From Linum tenue (lineage: Eukaryota > Streptophyta > Magnoliopsida > Malpighiales > Linaceae), in assembly GCA_946122785.1 (NCBI GenBank), contig CAMGYJ010000008.1, positions 1,947,742-2,011,741 of the forward strand: DNA of 64,000 nt, in the 5' to 3' direction. The position numbers and the translations under genes are program-made. The number at the start of each line of letters is the position of its first letter. The first letter of the stretch is position 1. Shown here in pieces: positions 47,207 to 58,199 of this stretch. The notes beneath the pieces were generated by a model. It did no database searches and was not told where the DNA came from. It saw only the letters and a list, made by a program, of their open reading frames with translations.

Positions 47207-47900
47207 TCAGAAGAACAATCCCACCCGCTGAATGCCCCTTCTCACTGCCCCATCCCACAAACAAACCGCACTATCTTCCGTAGCAAGACCAACAGGGAGG
47301 GCCACAGGAGGCATCACCACAGGGGAAACCATCCTTGGGGATCTGTCCACAGGCAGTCGATCCCATTCCTCGTACTGCTGATGGAATTGACGTATTAAAG
47401 CCGAAAATCCAAATTGTTGGCCTTCAAAAACAACCCAGTTCCGTGACCGCCATATCCGCCACAGGATAGCCACCACAGCCATTAATAAAGTAGGTTGGTG
47501 AATCCGACCCATTAGTTGCTTCAGGAACATAGGGAAGGTATGCCTAGGGAGCCCCTCCCCCAGATAATCCAGGCCAGAATGCACCCAAAGGGCACGAGCC
47601 ACAGGACAATCCAAGAACAAATGCTCCATAGATTCTGCATCGTCCCAGCAAACCGGACATCTAGGATGCACCTGGACTCGTTTTTCAATAAGGGCCTCAG
47701 TTGTAGGCAAAATTCGATTAAGGATCTGCCAAACAAAGACTTTAAGTTTAGGAGGGATGTCCGCATCCCACAAACGAATCCAGATTCCTTATCCATCCAA
47801 CCCACTGAAGCTCTCCAACTCCCCCTCCTTCTATCAATATCCACAGCTAAATGATAAGCCGACTTGACCGTGAAGACCCCATCCCTCGTACCATGCCAGA
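47207..47900 (-). pseudogene. LINE zinc-binding RT-associated domain
   Basis: The frame 47207-47773 contains KLKVFVWQILNRILPT and the Cys/His set CPVCWDDAESMEHLFLDC of the zf-RVT domain that follows plant LINE RTs. It overlaps the end of a shifted frame (47521-48072), so one frameshift separates them. Confidence 0.8.
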
Positions 47901-48989
47901 TTACCTTGTCCATAACATTATGTCTTGGGAGCGGGATAGCTTTAATGGCCTTACAGGTAGGGGGATCAAACCAACGACACAACTTGCGATCATCCCAACC
48001 TCCCCCCCAGGACACATGACCTCTGCCACAGGGGGGTCGCCCCCATCTGGCAAGATCCGAGGGTTGTAACAAGGGGGGTGCTGCTGGAGTCGAGGAATCC
48101 AGCTAGAGTTGAGCAACGACGCAGTCTGCCCATTACCAATCTGCCACCGTAACCCCTTCGCCAGCAGCTCCCTACCAAAGAGGATGCTTTGCCACCCCCA
48201 CGACGGGCGGGACCGAGCTTTGGCATCAAGGAACGACCCATTAGGGAAGTATTTACCTTTATAAACTTTCGCCAAAAGGGACTCAGGTTCCATCAGGATA
48301 TGCCACCCAATCATAGCCAACAGAGCCTGATTGAATTGTTCAAACCGACGAAACCCCAGTCCCCCTTCATGCTTGCTACGGCACAGATTACGCCACGAAA
48401 CCCACCGAAGTCGAGAATGATCCTCATCATCCCCCCACCAGAACCGGGCCACGTGTCTATCCAGGAGCCGACATAGAGATAGAGGTAGCTTAAAACAGGA
48501 CATCACATGTAATGGCAACGCGAGAGCAACCGATTTAATCAAGGTTTCCTTCGCCGCCCATGACAAAGTCCTTCGTTTCCATCCCTGGAGACGTTCTAGC
48601 AGCTTCTCCTCCAAATACCGGAAAGTGGCCATCTTGGATCGAGCCATAAGGGTAGGCAGACCAAGATATTTATCGTGGACCCCTACCGCTCCCACACCTA
48701 ATATCGAAGCCAAAAACTCCTGATCAGCATGGACAATATTCTTACTGAAACACACTGCTGATTTGGCCAAATTCACCTTCTGGCCACTCAATTCCTCATA
48801 ATCATTCAGGACCTCAATCAAATTCTCACACTCCCTGAGGGTGCCCCGTAGAAATAGGTACGAGTCGTCAGCAAAAAACAGGTGCGAGATCCGCGGCGCT
48901 CGAGGAGCCACTTTAACCCCCTCCAATTTTTTGTCCGCAATGGCCTTGCGAAGGAGGGCCGCAAAGCTTTCAGTACAAAGCACGAACAA
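47901..48989 (-). pseudogene. LINE reverse transcriptase, C-terminal part
   Basis: It carries the catalytic segment ISHLFFADDSYLF and the following LNDYEELSGQKVNLAKS block of plant LINE RTs. The family usually has several hundred residues more at the N-terminus. The frame is lost near 48000 at a C-run and continues in the frame of 47521-48072. Confidence 0.85.
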
Positions 48990-49334
48990 AATTTTCTTGG
49001 TAGACCTGGTTATACAGAACCGGATATGAACAAAGCTTGATATTTTGCTCTCTTGGGTATCAAAGACTCGACCTTTCTACGCAGGGTTCATCTTCTTCTC
49101 GCCCGGCAGAATGGGCCGTTACTGCAGTGAAGCTCTTCGACATCGCTTAATCCCCCGTCCCATTCTTCACCACAATTCCAAAGAACACAACATTAAATGG
49201 TAAAACCGGTAATTCAGTCAAAACTTAAATGGTAAAACAGGGAACCGGATATGAATGGTCTTCGAGTTGTGAGTGGTAGGATTGTAAGACTAATACTGAA
49301 TCTTATAACTTTTGCTATTTCTAATCAAATTCAA

Positions 49335-50016
49335 GTTTTGGATCAGGGAGACGATGGCTGATTACTCGAACGAAGTGATGGGATTGGCAAGGAAGCTGCT
49401 TGAATTGGTTTCTGAAGCATTGGGACTGAACCCTGATTACCTCTACAATATAGGTTGCTCGGAAGGATTGTTGTTTCTGGGTCATTACTATCCGGCTTGT
49501 CCTGAACCGGATTTGACGATAGGAGCTAGCAGTCATTCTGACAGCAGCTCTCTTACTGTGCTTCTGCAAGACCAAATTGGGGGTCTTCAGGTCCTTTGTG
49601 ATGATCAGTGGGTTGATGTGAAGCCCACAGCAAACGCTCTTGTTATAAATCTGGGAGACTTGTTGCAGGTAAAACCTGGACCGTGCTTGTTTTTGAAGTC
49701 TTGCTATAAAACAACCTGGTTTTTCATACTCAATTCTCTGGCAATAAACGTGCAGTTGATCTCTAATGAGGAATTCAAAAGCTCTCAACACAGAGTAGTT
49801 GCTAAATCAATAGGACCCAGGGTTTCAGTGGCATGTTTCTTGAGACCGCAACAACAGTTTCTTGACAACTCCTCCCGAGTTTATGGCCCGCTTAAGGAGC
49901 TGATATCGGACCGAAATCCGCAGGTTTTCAGGGAAACTACCCTGAAGGAATACCTTGATCATTCCTATGGAAAAGGGCTTGATGGGATCTCTGCCCTGGA
50001 GCATTTCAGAATCTGA
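49335..50016 (+). pseudogene. 2-oxoglutarate/Fe(II) dioxygenase (ACC oxidase homolog-like), first exon missing
   Basis: Two exons remain: 49335-49668 and 49756-50016, joined in phase through a GT-AG intron. They encode about 198 residues, where the family has about 360. Present: HYYPACPEP, the Fe ligands H and D in [23 protein letters not shown], the distal ligand H in SSQHRVV, the 2OG-binding RVS, and the family C-terminus [10 protein letters not shown]. The N-terminal (DIOX_N) exon is not found upstream, where a truncated LINE lies. Its relatives hydroxylate specialised metabolites in the cytosol. It is probably a pseudogene; a distant exon 1 cannot be excluded. Tail-to-tail with EXO70. Confidence 0.8.
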
Positions 50017-50573
50017 GTTCCAGGAAGATGTCCGATGCAGTTACATGATGAGCATCCAATGAACAATCATGTGAATGTTATAGAAGAATACATTTGTCTT
50101 CCCACAACTGGATGTTTGGGTATAAAATATAAATAAAGCCTGCTCTGTTTTTAAATTGTTAAGGTTTACGCTCTCTATGGTTGATTGTCCGAGTAAATTG
50201 TTTGAGTAGAAGTGAATAATGGATTGGTTCAGTGTTAGAAAGATAGCAGGTTGACCCTTTTTTCTGCATACCCTTTCTTTGTAGTACAATGATTGATTCG
50301 CTCATTAATGATGCCCTATATATGGAACACGACCATTCAATACTGAAAGCTCGTCAAAGCAATCCAAAATTGACCAACTTCATTCTGTTGAAATTCGAAC
50401 CCCAATCTCATAATAATTGATACCAAAAATACTACATGATGCACATAACTACAAATATATAAGATTAAAGAAAACTTCAGACATGATAACAGCCTTTTCC
50501 CCTTAGGAAGCCTAATGATCTGTAGATGGATTAAGAATACTAATACAAATACACTATAGCTCCACAATCATCA
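50017..50573. other. 3' interval between the dioxygenase and EXO70
   Basis: 557 bp between two convergent genes, AT-rich, with AATAAA at about 50130. No further gene is seen. Confidence 0.6.
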
Positions 50574-52562
50574 TCATCTACGGTGAGGATTGTGCAATGA
50601 CTTCTGAGACCCTTCATACAGATCCAGCAAATAATTCTGCAAATCATCAGCACTATACCTAACATGCCTCTCACCGACGCTGTTCGTGTGCCTCCCGATG
50701 AACATCCGGTAAGCTTGGATGACCTTGAGCGAGGTCGAGATTCGTAGGTCCTCGCGTAGCTGACCATCGGGGATGATCCACGATGTCTGCGTCCTGTAAA
50801 CGTCCTCGAACGCCACGTAGAAGTTCCTCAGCCTGTCTCTGAGTTGAGCTTTAGAGACCGATCCCGGATGGGAGTTTCCTTCGTCTTTCAACAAGGACAG
50901 CACAGAGCTCCACGTGGCTCTCTCGTAGCTCATCGCGTGCTGCTGGAACTTCCAGTTGCGCTTTCTGATCCACTCGTCCTTGAACACGTGCCTTAATGCT
51001 GCTGAATTCTTCACCTTCTGTGCCATGTAGTGGACATTGTTCATCATGAATACATGCTGCAAGGATGGATCCCTGTACAGCCTCGACTTGTCGTCAAGAT
51101 TGCACTCCAGGATCGAGGTGACCGACCTGAAGTGTAGAGCCATGGTGGCATAATCTTCTGCAGCAGGTTCCCCGCTGGCATCGTCTTCTTGCCTTGACGA
51201 CGGAGCTAGATCAGGCGACATAATAGCAGCATTCTGTCTATCGTGATCTTTGAGGAGGTAATTCAACGATTCCTGGTAGTCAGTGAGTGTATTGAGGTAA
51301 TTCATAACGTAGCGTGTCAAATGGTGGATTCCTCCTCCAGCGAAAGCAATTGTTGAAGTGCTCGTCGCAATTGCATTCTCAAATTCCAAAAAAGCTGCCC
51401 TAACTGAATCACCTAACCTTCTTTGAAGCTCGTGGCAATCAGTTCTGACACACGAACCAGCTCCACTTGCATATAGAGAATCTAGGTCTGGAATCATAGC
51501 TGAAATGGTCTCGTACATGTCGAGGATAGGGAAGAGCTTCTCTGGTTTGTGAGGACCGATAGATATGGCTTCCCCAAAGTTCAACAGCTGCAGCATTGAT
51601 CCCTTTGACGCCTCGATGAAACAAACTGACCACGATGATTGCTCGAGCTGTCCAAAGATCTGCTCGCTGAGGAAACTCTCGCTGGCAAGATAGACTCGGA
51701 CAAATTGTTTCAAAGCTCGGATCCACTTTTTAATCTTGGAATTAAGGCTCCCCCATTCCAATTTCAGTACATCCTCGATGCTCAGTTTCTCCATTTCGAG
51801 AATGAACAGGCACTCATCCAAGGCATCTCTTCTAACAGTGATATATGCTTGTGTACATTCGTGACCATAACCAGAAACAAACATCAACTCAGCAATATCT
51901 CTAAGGTCTGGGATAGCATCAGGGTGTACCATATCAATGGTGAGCTCCTCCCAGCTCCTGCTGACGCTGCTATCTCTAATACTCGGGTCCTCAAGATCAT
52001 CACCATTGGAGACAAACGAGTTGAAGTCGAGACCATCATCTTCACTTGAACGGAAAGATGCTACATTGTCTCGCTCAAATGGTAGCTGGTTTTGTACAAG
52101 CAAGTGTGTAAACTCCTGCTCGAGCCTTGCCATTGCCATTTGAAGCACATCGTGCGCCCTGCGTAGCAAATCCCTTCTACCAGCATCATCTCCTCCACCA
52201 CCACCAGGGAAAAAATTCTCCAATCTTTCAATCAATCTTTGGGCTTCTAGAGTTGCATTCATATACTCACCAGCTTCATCGGGACCTGAATCCCATATCA
52301 TAGACTGGTCAGCCTCCCAATTCGCAATCTTCTCCTGAATTGCATCCAACTGGGCCTCGAGCTCGCCTATGTCGCCGTCCTTGTCCTCACTGATTATGTT
52401 TATGGTGGACAATTGGGTGCCCAGGTCAGCCAAAATTTTCCTTGCATCATCCGTGAGATTCTTTCCCGACCCTAAAGCCTTCACTATTTGCTTCGCAGCT
52501 TCGATTAAGTTCTCTTCGCCTTCTGGTTGTGGAACCCCGGCATCAAATGCTGCAGCCTCCAT
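50574..52562 (-). CDS. EXO70: EXO70 exocyst complex subunit
   Basis: A single open frame of 662 residues, matching the usual 600-700. I start at the Met at 52562, where plant EXO70-like sequence begins; an in-frame Met at 52688 would add 42 unlikely residues. N-terminal coiled region (EAKQIVKAL, LEAQLDAIQEKI), then the helical-rod Exo70 domain from about residue 250 to the end, with KLFPILDMYE, MMNNVHYMAQKV and the C-terminal YSADDLQNYLLDLYEG. Exo70 tethers secretory vesicles to the plasma membrane through phosphoinositides. Being intronless fits the plant clades outside EXO70A. It looks most like the B/D/E-type group, but the exact clade is not settled. Confidence 0.93.
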   Translation of the reverse strand: MEAAAFDAGVPQPEGEENLIEAAKQIVKALGSGKNLTDDARKILADLGTQLSTINIISEDKDGDIGELEAQLDAIQEKIANWEADQSMIWDSGPDEAGEYMNATLEAQRLIERLENFFPGGGGGDDAGRRDLLRRAHDVLQMAMARLEQEFTHLLVQNQLPFERDNVASFRSSEDDGLDFNSFVSNGDDLEDPSIRDSSVSRSWEELTIDMVHPDAIPDLRDIAELMFVSGYGHECTQAYITVRRDALDECLFILEMEKLSIEDVLKLEWGSLNSKIKKWIRALKQFVRVYLASESFLSEQIFGQLEQSSWSVCFIEASKGSMLQLLNFGEAISIGPHKPEKLFPILDMYETISAMIPDLDSLYASGAGSCVRTDCHELQRRLGDSVRAAFLEFENAIATSTSTIAFAGGGIHHLTRYVMNYLNTLTDYQESLNYLLKDHDRQNAAIMSPDLAPSSRQEDDASGEPAAEDYATMALHFRSVTSILECNLDDKSRLYRDPSLQHVFMMNNVHYMAQKVKNSAALRHVFKDEWIRKRNWKFQQHAMSYERATWSSVLSLLKDEGNSHPGSVSKAQLRDRLRNFYVAFEDVYRTQTSWIIPDGQLREDLRISTSLKVIQAYRMFIGRHTNSVGERHVRYSADDLQNYLLDLYEGSQKSLHNPHRR

Positions 52563-53590
52563 TGGCCAGCAAATTTTCTCACAGCTCACCAAATGACTTA
52601 CTAGAGAATTAGGGTTTAGCAAATTCCCGCTATGCAGGATTCCTCTACATAAAACCGCCTTTAGTTTGAAGCTGAGTCCCGACTTCACTCAGATTACAAG
52701 CCAAATTAGAGAGGAACCAACTCTGAAAAAAGCCACAAAAGGGGGGAAGAAGGGAACTTCCATGTTATTATCATTTCTGCTCAAGAACATATAAATTCAC
52801 TCAGAACTTGCAGAAGAACAGAGAAATACATAGAGAACATGAAGCAGTTTCAAAAAAGCAGGGTAGCCCAGTAGCAGCTCCAGATCAAAGATCAAAACTT
52901 TATCAGCATTCAAATTGCTAACTATTCAATAGACCAAGATGGGTAAACAAATGCAGAAGCAAAACTAAGGAGACCAAGCAAACAAGCAGCAGAAATTCTC
53001 AATTTTACCAAATGAAGATCTGAAATTGAAAAGGGTATTCTTTCCTAGTTGAAGCACTTGAGGCTGAGATTGAAAGAAGACAATTGAGCAAAGTGGGTTG
53101 GTCAATCATAGAGAGAGGGAGAAAAGGAAGAGGGTGTGTACGGAGAGTACGAAGTAAGAGATCAAATATTGAAAGCTGGATGGATGGAAGAACTGAGATA
53201 AACAGAATAAAGAAAAGCTCCCACCTTTGGTGTCCCTTTTCGCTGGGTTCTGATGGGAACGAACACTTTCCTTAACTTCTTCAAAGATATTAGTTATTTC
53301 AGTATAATTGCTGCGGCAGGCAGAGAGAGAGAGAGAAAGAGAAGAGAGAGAGAGAGAATTCTCCGAGGGGATCGGGGGAGAACAGAAGAAGAAGAAGGAA
53401 TAATAACACTGGTGGCTGGCTGGCTGCCCGGGTCGCTGCTTCCTTCTGCCTCCCAAAAATGGTTTGTTTTTCTGATTTTTCTTGCCCTTTTCCTTTTTCT
53501 TTTTGTATGATAGAAAAGTTTCTTGCTCCTTTTCTTTTGGGGCGTGGATCGTTATGCCGTTCTTTGGATCTTTTCTCCATGGTCGTCGTC
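52563..53590 (-). promoter_or_regulatory. EXO70 5' region with CT-rich leader
   Basis: On the minus strand a CT-rich tract at 53365-53315 (GA repeats on plus) lies about 750 bp before the start codon. CT-rich tracts near transcription starts are common in plant promoters. Upstream Mets and short frames between suggest a 5' UTR, perhaps with an intron, but no splice pair was settled. Confidence 0.4.
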
Positions 53591-53688
53591 CTTAAAACTT
53601 TGTGAACCAGATCGGCAACGATCTCTAACGACCAACAAATCGGTCCTCCAAGTTCGATGCTTTACGGATATGCCATCAAAGTTTGGAC

Positions 53689-54397
53689 TAGGGATGGCAA
53701 CAAAACCCGAACCCATGGGTACCCACCCGACCCAACCCGGTCAACGCGGGTAAAATCCGTGTTGACGGGTTTTGGGCCGGCTTTGGGTTTAAACCCGTTC
53801 ACTATTCACCGGGTTGGGTTGGGTTTGGGTTTAGGTAAACCCGGCCCGTGGGTACCCGCCCACTCATATAATTAATTTTTTCGGTATATTGAATATTCTA
53901 AACAACTAATCTTATTTATATTTGTGGAGACATGTCTAATTTTTTCTTTTTAATTGTGTAGAATTAAGTTGATGTTATGGAGTAGAGACTAGAGAGTAAA
54001 GAAACTTAATTGAAAGGAAGAAGTTTTCAATTAAACATGTTATTTATGGATAATTTGTGATTTACTTCAATTTTCTTAAGTTTTCTAGATTGGTGTTGAA
54101 CAATTTGTATAGTTAATTTGTGATTTGCTTGAATTTTCTAATTTGGTGTTTTATATATGGATAATTTGTATTGAGAGATTGATATTTGACTTTAATTTTG
54201 ATAAGAACTTGTAATTGTAAATTTTTTGCGACAAAACCCGTGGGTACCCATGAACCCGCGGATACCCAACGGGTTGGGTTGGGTTTGAGTTTTTCAAACC
54301 CAGTGGGTTTTACCCCGGGTTTTTTTCAAAGATAAACCCATGGGTTTGGGTTTGGGTTTGGCAAAACCCGACCCAACCCGACCCATTGTCATCCCTA
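53689..54397. mobile_element. hAT MITE, 709 bp, with telomere-like GGGTTT arms
   Basis: Ends TAGGGATGGCAA and TTGTCATCCCTA are inverted repeats, flanked by a perfect 8-bp duplication GTTTGGAC (53681-53688 and 54398-54405), the hAT signature. Both arms are packed with AACCCG/CGGGTT and GGGTTTGGGTTT units. There is no transposase; the middle is AT-rich. Non-autonomous. Confidence 0.92.
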
Positions 54398-54405
54398 GTT
54401 TGGAC

Positions 54406-55556
54406 TAGTTAATAAGATAACTAATCTTTTCATTTTGTTTCAAAATACCTCATTGTGTTAAGTCACACAAATTAGTACGAAAAGGGTTTCATTTGTATTA
54501 TTTTAAACCATACTTGAAGAATGGTTTGGTCCAGGACTCCGGGTTGAGTTTGATTTCAAATGGACCATCAATAGGAGATAAACATTTTTTAGTTACTTTC
54601 TTACTTAGTTAGTAATTTGGCTAAAATAATGATTTATTAAGTAGCATCAGTTGATTTTTTACATGATATTGAAACCTTTGGCCGTCGGGTCCTAATAACA
54701 ACAAATGTTAATGCTTGATTGGTGCACAAAGTGTGAAGGTACGATGATGAGTCTGACAGTCTGTACAAGGATCAAGTGTGATTGACAGTGGTGGAGTCAA
54801 AATTTTGAAATTAAGTCTGCCATATTTTCAAAAATATAAAAATATAAAAAAGTATTTAACATATATAACAAGAATTGAGTTTCTGTTTTCAGCGGCTAGA
54901 CAGCCTTACACCTTATGTCACCTTAAAATGGTGAGTTAAATCCTTTGTATAAACATAAATGGGGATTTATTATTTCTTACCAAATATTTACCCGTGTCTT
55001 GTGATAGAGGCTAAACCCCCTACCTCCATCGTTGCGCTTGTCTTTGGCTTGTAAATTTGCGTAAATGAATGACATTACTCTATGTCAAATTTCTACCTAC
55101 ATGCTACAACTCAACTCATTGAAACCAGCTGGATGATCGAGAAAAAAAAAAAACTTGAAGTAGGTAAAGAAAGTGACAATCACGTTAGTCTCTACTTTGA
55201 GTGACAAAATCATTAAAAAGAAAGTTCAATGATCTATTTGCTAGTATCGTTGAAGTTTAGTGACTACTTATATATGGAATCAGGAACCCATCCTTTTGAG
55301 TTTTGACTGGCTGTAGTCTACGCGGCTTGGCTACAAAAACTTTTAAATTAGGAAAACTTTTTTTTTCTTTTTGCACGAAAATAAACGTATCCTAGTCTGT
55401 ATATGGACCAATATAATTTGGTCAAATTCAAGCTTACATAAGGATATATCTTATTTTTCCAAAGAGAAAAAAAAAAGAAGTTTACCAAGTTGAAGAAGCA
55501 ACTCGTTGCAATAAAACATGTAACTAATTTACCTTACGTAGTATTATAATAATTTA
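54406..55556. other. Non-coding AT-rich interval
   Basis: No gene, RNA or complete element is recognised. Confidence 0.5.
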
Positions 55557-56042
55557 TGTCAAGAACCAGTTGATCCCAATAACTCGAGTTGTTGGGAGAA
55601 GATTATGCTGGATCTTATACAGGTCCATGTATGGTACTTAACCACTTCCTTACACGCCCCCTCAAACGAAAGCCGGCTCATGGGCTTGAAGTTTGCACAG
55701 GCCCGCCATATCATGTGCTTGAAAGACAACGATTAATATTGGGGGTCGTGAGGACTTGAACACGTGACCTCAAGGACAAACCAGCTCTGATACCATGTCA
55801 AAAACCAGTTGATCCCAATAACTCGAGTTGTTGGGAGAAGGTTATGTTGGATCTTATACCACACTCTAACACGCCCTCTCAAACGAAAGCCAACCCACGG
55901 GCTTGAAGTTTGCACAGGCCCACCATACCATGTGCTTGAAAGACAATGGTTAATATTGGGGGTCGTGGAGATTCGAACACATGACCTTTCGGTTCGAGGC
56001 TCTGATACCATGTCATGAACCAGATGGTCCCAATACCTCGAG
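55557..56042 (-). mobile_element. TRIM array: three LTRs and two internal segments (minus)
   Basis: LTRs at 55557-55654, 55796-55871 and 56011-56042 (cut) alternate with internal segments of 141 and 139 bp. Each junction shows GGCTCTGATACCA-like sequence (the reverse of the tRNA-Met primer site) against an LTR end TGTC, and a CGCCCCCTCAAACG-like polypurine tract (reversed) at the other end. A full unit would be about 290 bp, the size of the smallest known LTR elements (SMART-type TRIMs). No coding. Confidence 0.8.
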
Positions 56043-56306
56043 TGAACCTCTCCCAACAACTCGAATTATTGAGATCAACTGGTTCTTGACATGGTATCAG
56101 AGCCTTCTGTGACCGAGAGGTCTTGTGTTCGATTCCCGGTGACCCCCATTTGTTAAGCACATGGTAGTCTTGTCTTCAGACCTGTGCAAACTTCAAGCCC
56201 TAGTGAGTGGCTTTCGTTTGAGGGGGCGTGTTAGTGTTGTGATATATGATCCACGATTGAACCTCTCCCAACAACTTGAGTTATTGGGACCAACTGATTT
56301 ATGACA
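56043..56306 (+). mobile_element. TRIM, inverted relative to the array, 5' LTR truncated
   Basis: 5' LTR remnant 56043-56091; primer site TGGTATCAGAGCC 56092-56104; polypurine tract TTGAGGGGGCG 56218-56228; complete 3' LTR 56229-56306, exactly 78 bp, starting TGTTAGTG and ending ATGACA. The internal segment is 137 bp. It is head-to-head with the minus array. Confidence 0.85.
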
Positions 56307-56392
56307 ATTACAAGTGCTATCACTCACTAGTCACTACAACTTGTTTTGTCTTTGGCACAAATATATTTTACATGCAACATCGAACTTTAGAC

Positions 56393-56655
56393 TTTAGATT
56401 GAGTGCTACTGCTGAGTTAATTAACGACAGTTGCATAGAGATAATAAAACAGACCCAATATTTGTGTACGTGTCATCCCAAAATTTTACCATGATGTCAG
56501 ATAGGGAACCCAACCCAATTGGGCCGCTTGAGAAAACTAAACTCATATGGGCCCCGAAGTCCAGTGATTGAGTCTTCACTGTGCTGCTCGATCGATATTA
56601 AGTTATAGGCCCAGTGATATTGCTGCAACTAGGGCTGCAAATAGTGGGCACCGTA
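56393..56655 (+). repeat. Segmental duplication, copy A (partner 63402-63660)
   Basis: About 260 bp with high identity to 63402-63660, in the same orientation, including CAACCCAATTGGGCCGCTTG. At GTGGGCAC, where copy B has a MITE, copy A is uninterrupted. Confidence 0.9.
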
Positions 56656-56671
56656 ACTCATTCCTTTTATA

Positions 56672-57761
56672 TAGGGTTGTTAATGAGCCGAGCTATTCAG
56701 CGGCTCGATTTCGAACTCGATAAAAGCTCGTTCGATTAAAAAAAGTTCGACTCGTTAATAAACAAGCCGAGCTTGAGTTCTACCTTGTTCGACTCGTGAA
56801 GCTTGTGAACTAGCTCGATTAGGTGGCTCGTTTAATACAACTCATGAATTATCTCGTTTTGAGCTTATGAGATGTCCTAACATTGTGACTAGAGAGCAAG
56901 GTTGTCAACCCGCGGGTCGACCCAATTTGATCCTGACCCGGTGAAAAAAATGGGCCGCATGCACCCGCCGGGCCGACCGCTATAAGGTACCTGGTTGGAG
57001 GTCAAATTGTGTAATTTTTTCTTTAGTTTGCGAAATGCGCCTATTTTCCAATTCTTCTTTTCGCCTAACTCAATCTTTTGAATACTAAGTTGAACATTTG
57101 AATATTTATGTTATAGAAGTGTGTGTGAATTTTCACTATGTGTTGGATCTAAGTACGATATGTTATTTTGGTGTAATATTATATGTTATAACTCATATGT
57201 TAGATAAGATTTGATATAATTTATGAGGATAAGTACAATATAATGACTCTTTCTATATTTCCGGGCCAAACCGGGCTAAAACGGTTGACCCATTAACCCT
57301 TGACCCACTAGCTCGACCGGGTCCGGGTCAACCTGCGGGTTGACAACCTTGCTAGAGAGCCAACTCGACCACAACTTATGTGAAAATCAATCTAGATTTT
57401 ATAAGTTGGTTTGTTAATGATGCATATAATTATTAAAAATTGTGTGTATCACCTCACATGGTGTTTAATACATTGAGTATATGTAAGCAAATACATCTCA
57501 TATATGACATAACATTAGGTAATCACTTGTATCACATATGAAATAAATATTAGGGTATTTATATTATAAATTATCTTAGAGTTGAGCTCGATCCGTACTT
57601 TTGATCTTAATGATGTGTCAAGATTTAATAAATGAGTTGACTCGTGTTCGACTCAACTCGGCTTGTTTATAAACGATTCGGACTCGAGCTCAACTCGTTT
57701 ATAAACGAACCGAACATAAACAAAGCAAAGTTCAACTCGACTCGGCTCATTAACCGCTCTA
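56672..57761. mobile_element. hAT-like MITE, outer element, 1,090 bp including a nested MITE
   Basis: Ends TAGGGTTGTTAATGAGCCGAG and (reverse-complemented) TAGAGCGGTTAATGAGCCGAG are inverted repeats. Flanks CTTTTATA and CTTTCAGA agree at six of eight positions, fitting an aged hAT 8-bp duplication. Arms are rich in CTCGA. The 56897-57351 element is inserted within. Confidence 0.75.
56897..57351. mobile_element. hAT MITE, 455 bp, nested
   Basis: Ends CAAGGTTGTCAACCCGCGGG and its near-inverse at 57332-57351 are flanked by a perfect 8-bp duplication CTAGAGAG (56889-56896, 57352-57359). A second family member starts at 63661. Confidence 0.92.
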
Positions 57762-57992
57762 CTTTCAGACACCTCATCCACAATCCTAGGTATTATATAT
57801 ATCCTCTTGCCAAATCCCCATCTCTAAACCTTTGGGACTTGGGAGTGTTTCGAACGAGAATGCGGTAAACGAAGAGCCACATTTAATGATTCATACACCC
57901 CACATTCACAAGTTGAAAGCTATCAGCGGAAACTGGAAAGGCGCTGTAATGGTTTAGGGCTTTTAGGCAAAAGGCCCATGTACGTTTTTTTT

Positions 57993-58000
57993 TATATAAA
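57993..58000 (+). promoter_or_regulatory. TATA box of the HSP70 gene
   Basis: TATATAAA lies 93 bp before the start codon, a normal core promoter position. Twenty consecutive A residues (58072-58091) lie in the leader, one base before the ATG. Confidence 0.65.
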
Positions 58001-58199
58001 TACAAACCCAAAATGATTCAGTCGCTCAACGTCGCATTCAACCCTAACAAAATTCCCTCTGCACGCCCTTCAAAAAAAAAAAAAAAAAAAAGATGGCAGA
58101 CAAAAAGATAACCGGAGAAGTGATCGGAATCGACCTAGGCACGACCTTCTCCTGCGTGGCCGTCGCCGGAAAGGACCGTACGATCGAAATCATAGCCAA

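Larger units (their letters stand above)
46780..48999 (-). mobile_element. LINE (L1-type non-LTR retrotransposon), 5'-truncated
   Basis: Minus-strand order is RT (from the middle of the palm), zinc-binding RT-associated domain, RNase H, then an A-rich tail (T-run at about 46783-46792 on plus). The 5' end breaks inside the RT near 48995, the usual result of incomplete reverse transcription. No endonuclease or ORF1 is present. Target duplications were not found. Confidence 0.85.

Noticed and set aside
52563..52688. Upstream Met of EXO70 as the real start
   Set aside because: The 42 extra residues do not resemble EXO70 N-termini; the Met at 52562 fits the family.
57644..57868. 74-codon frame upstream of HSP70
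   Set aside because: It spans the right end of a hAT MITE and lacks any signature.
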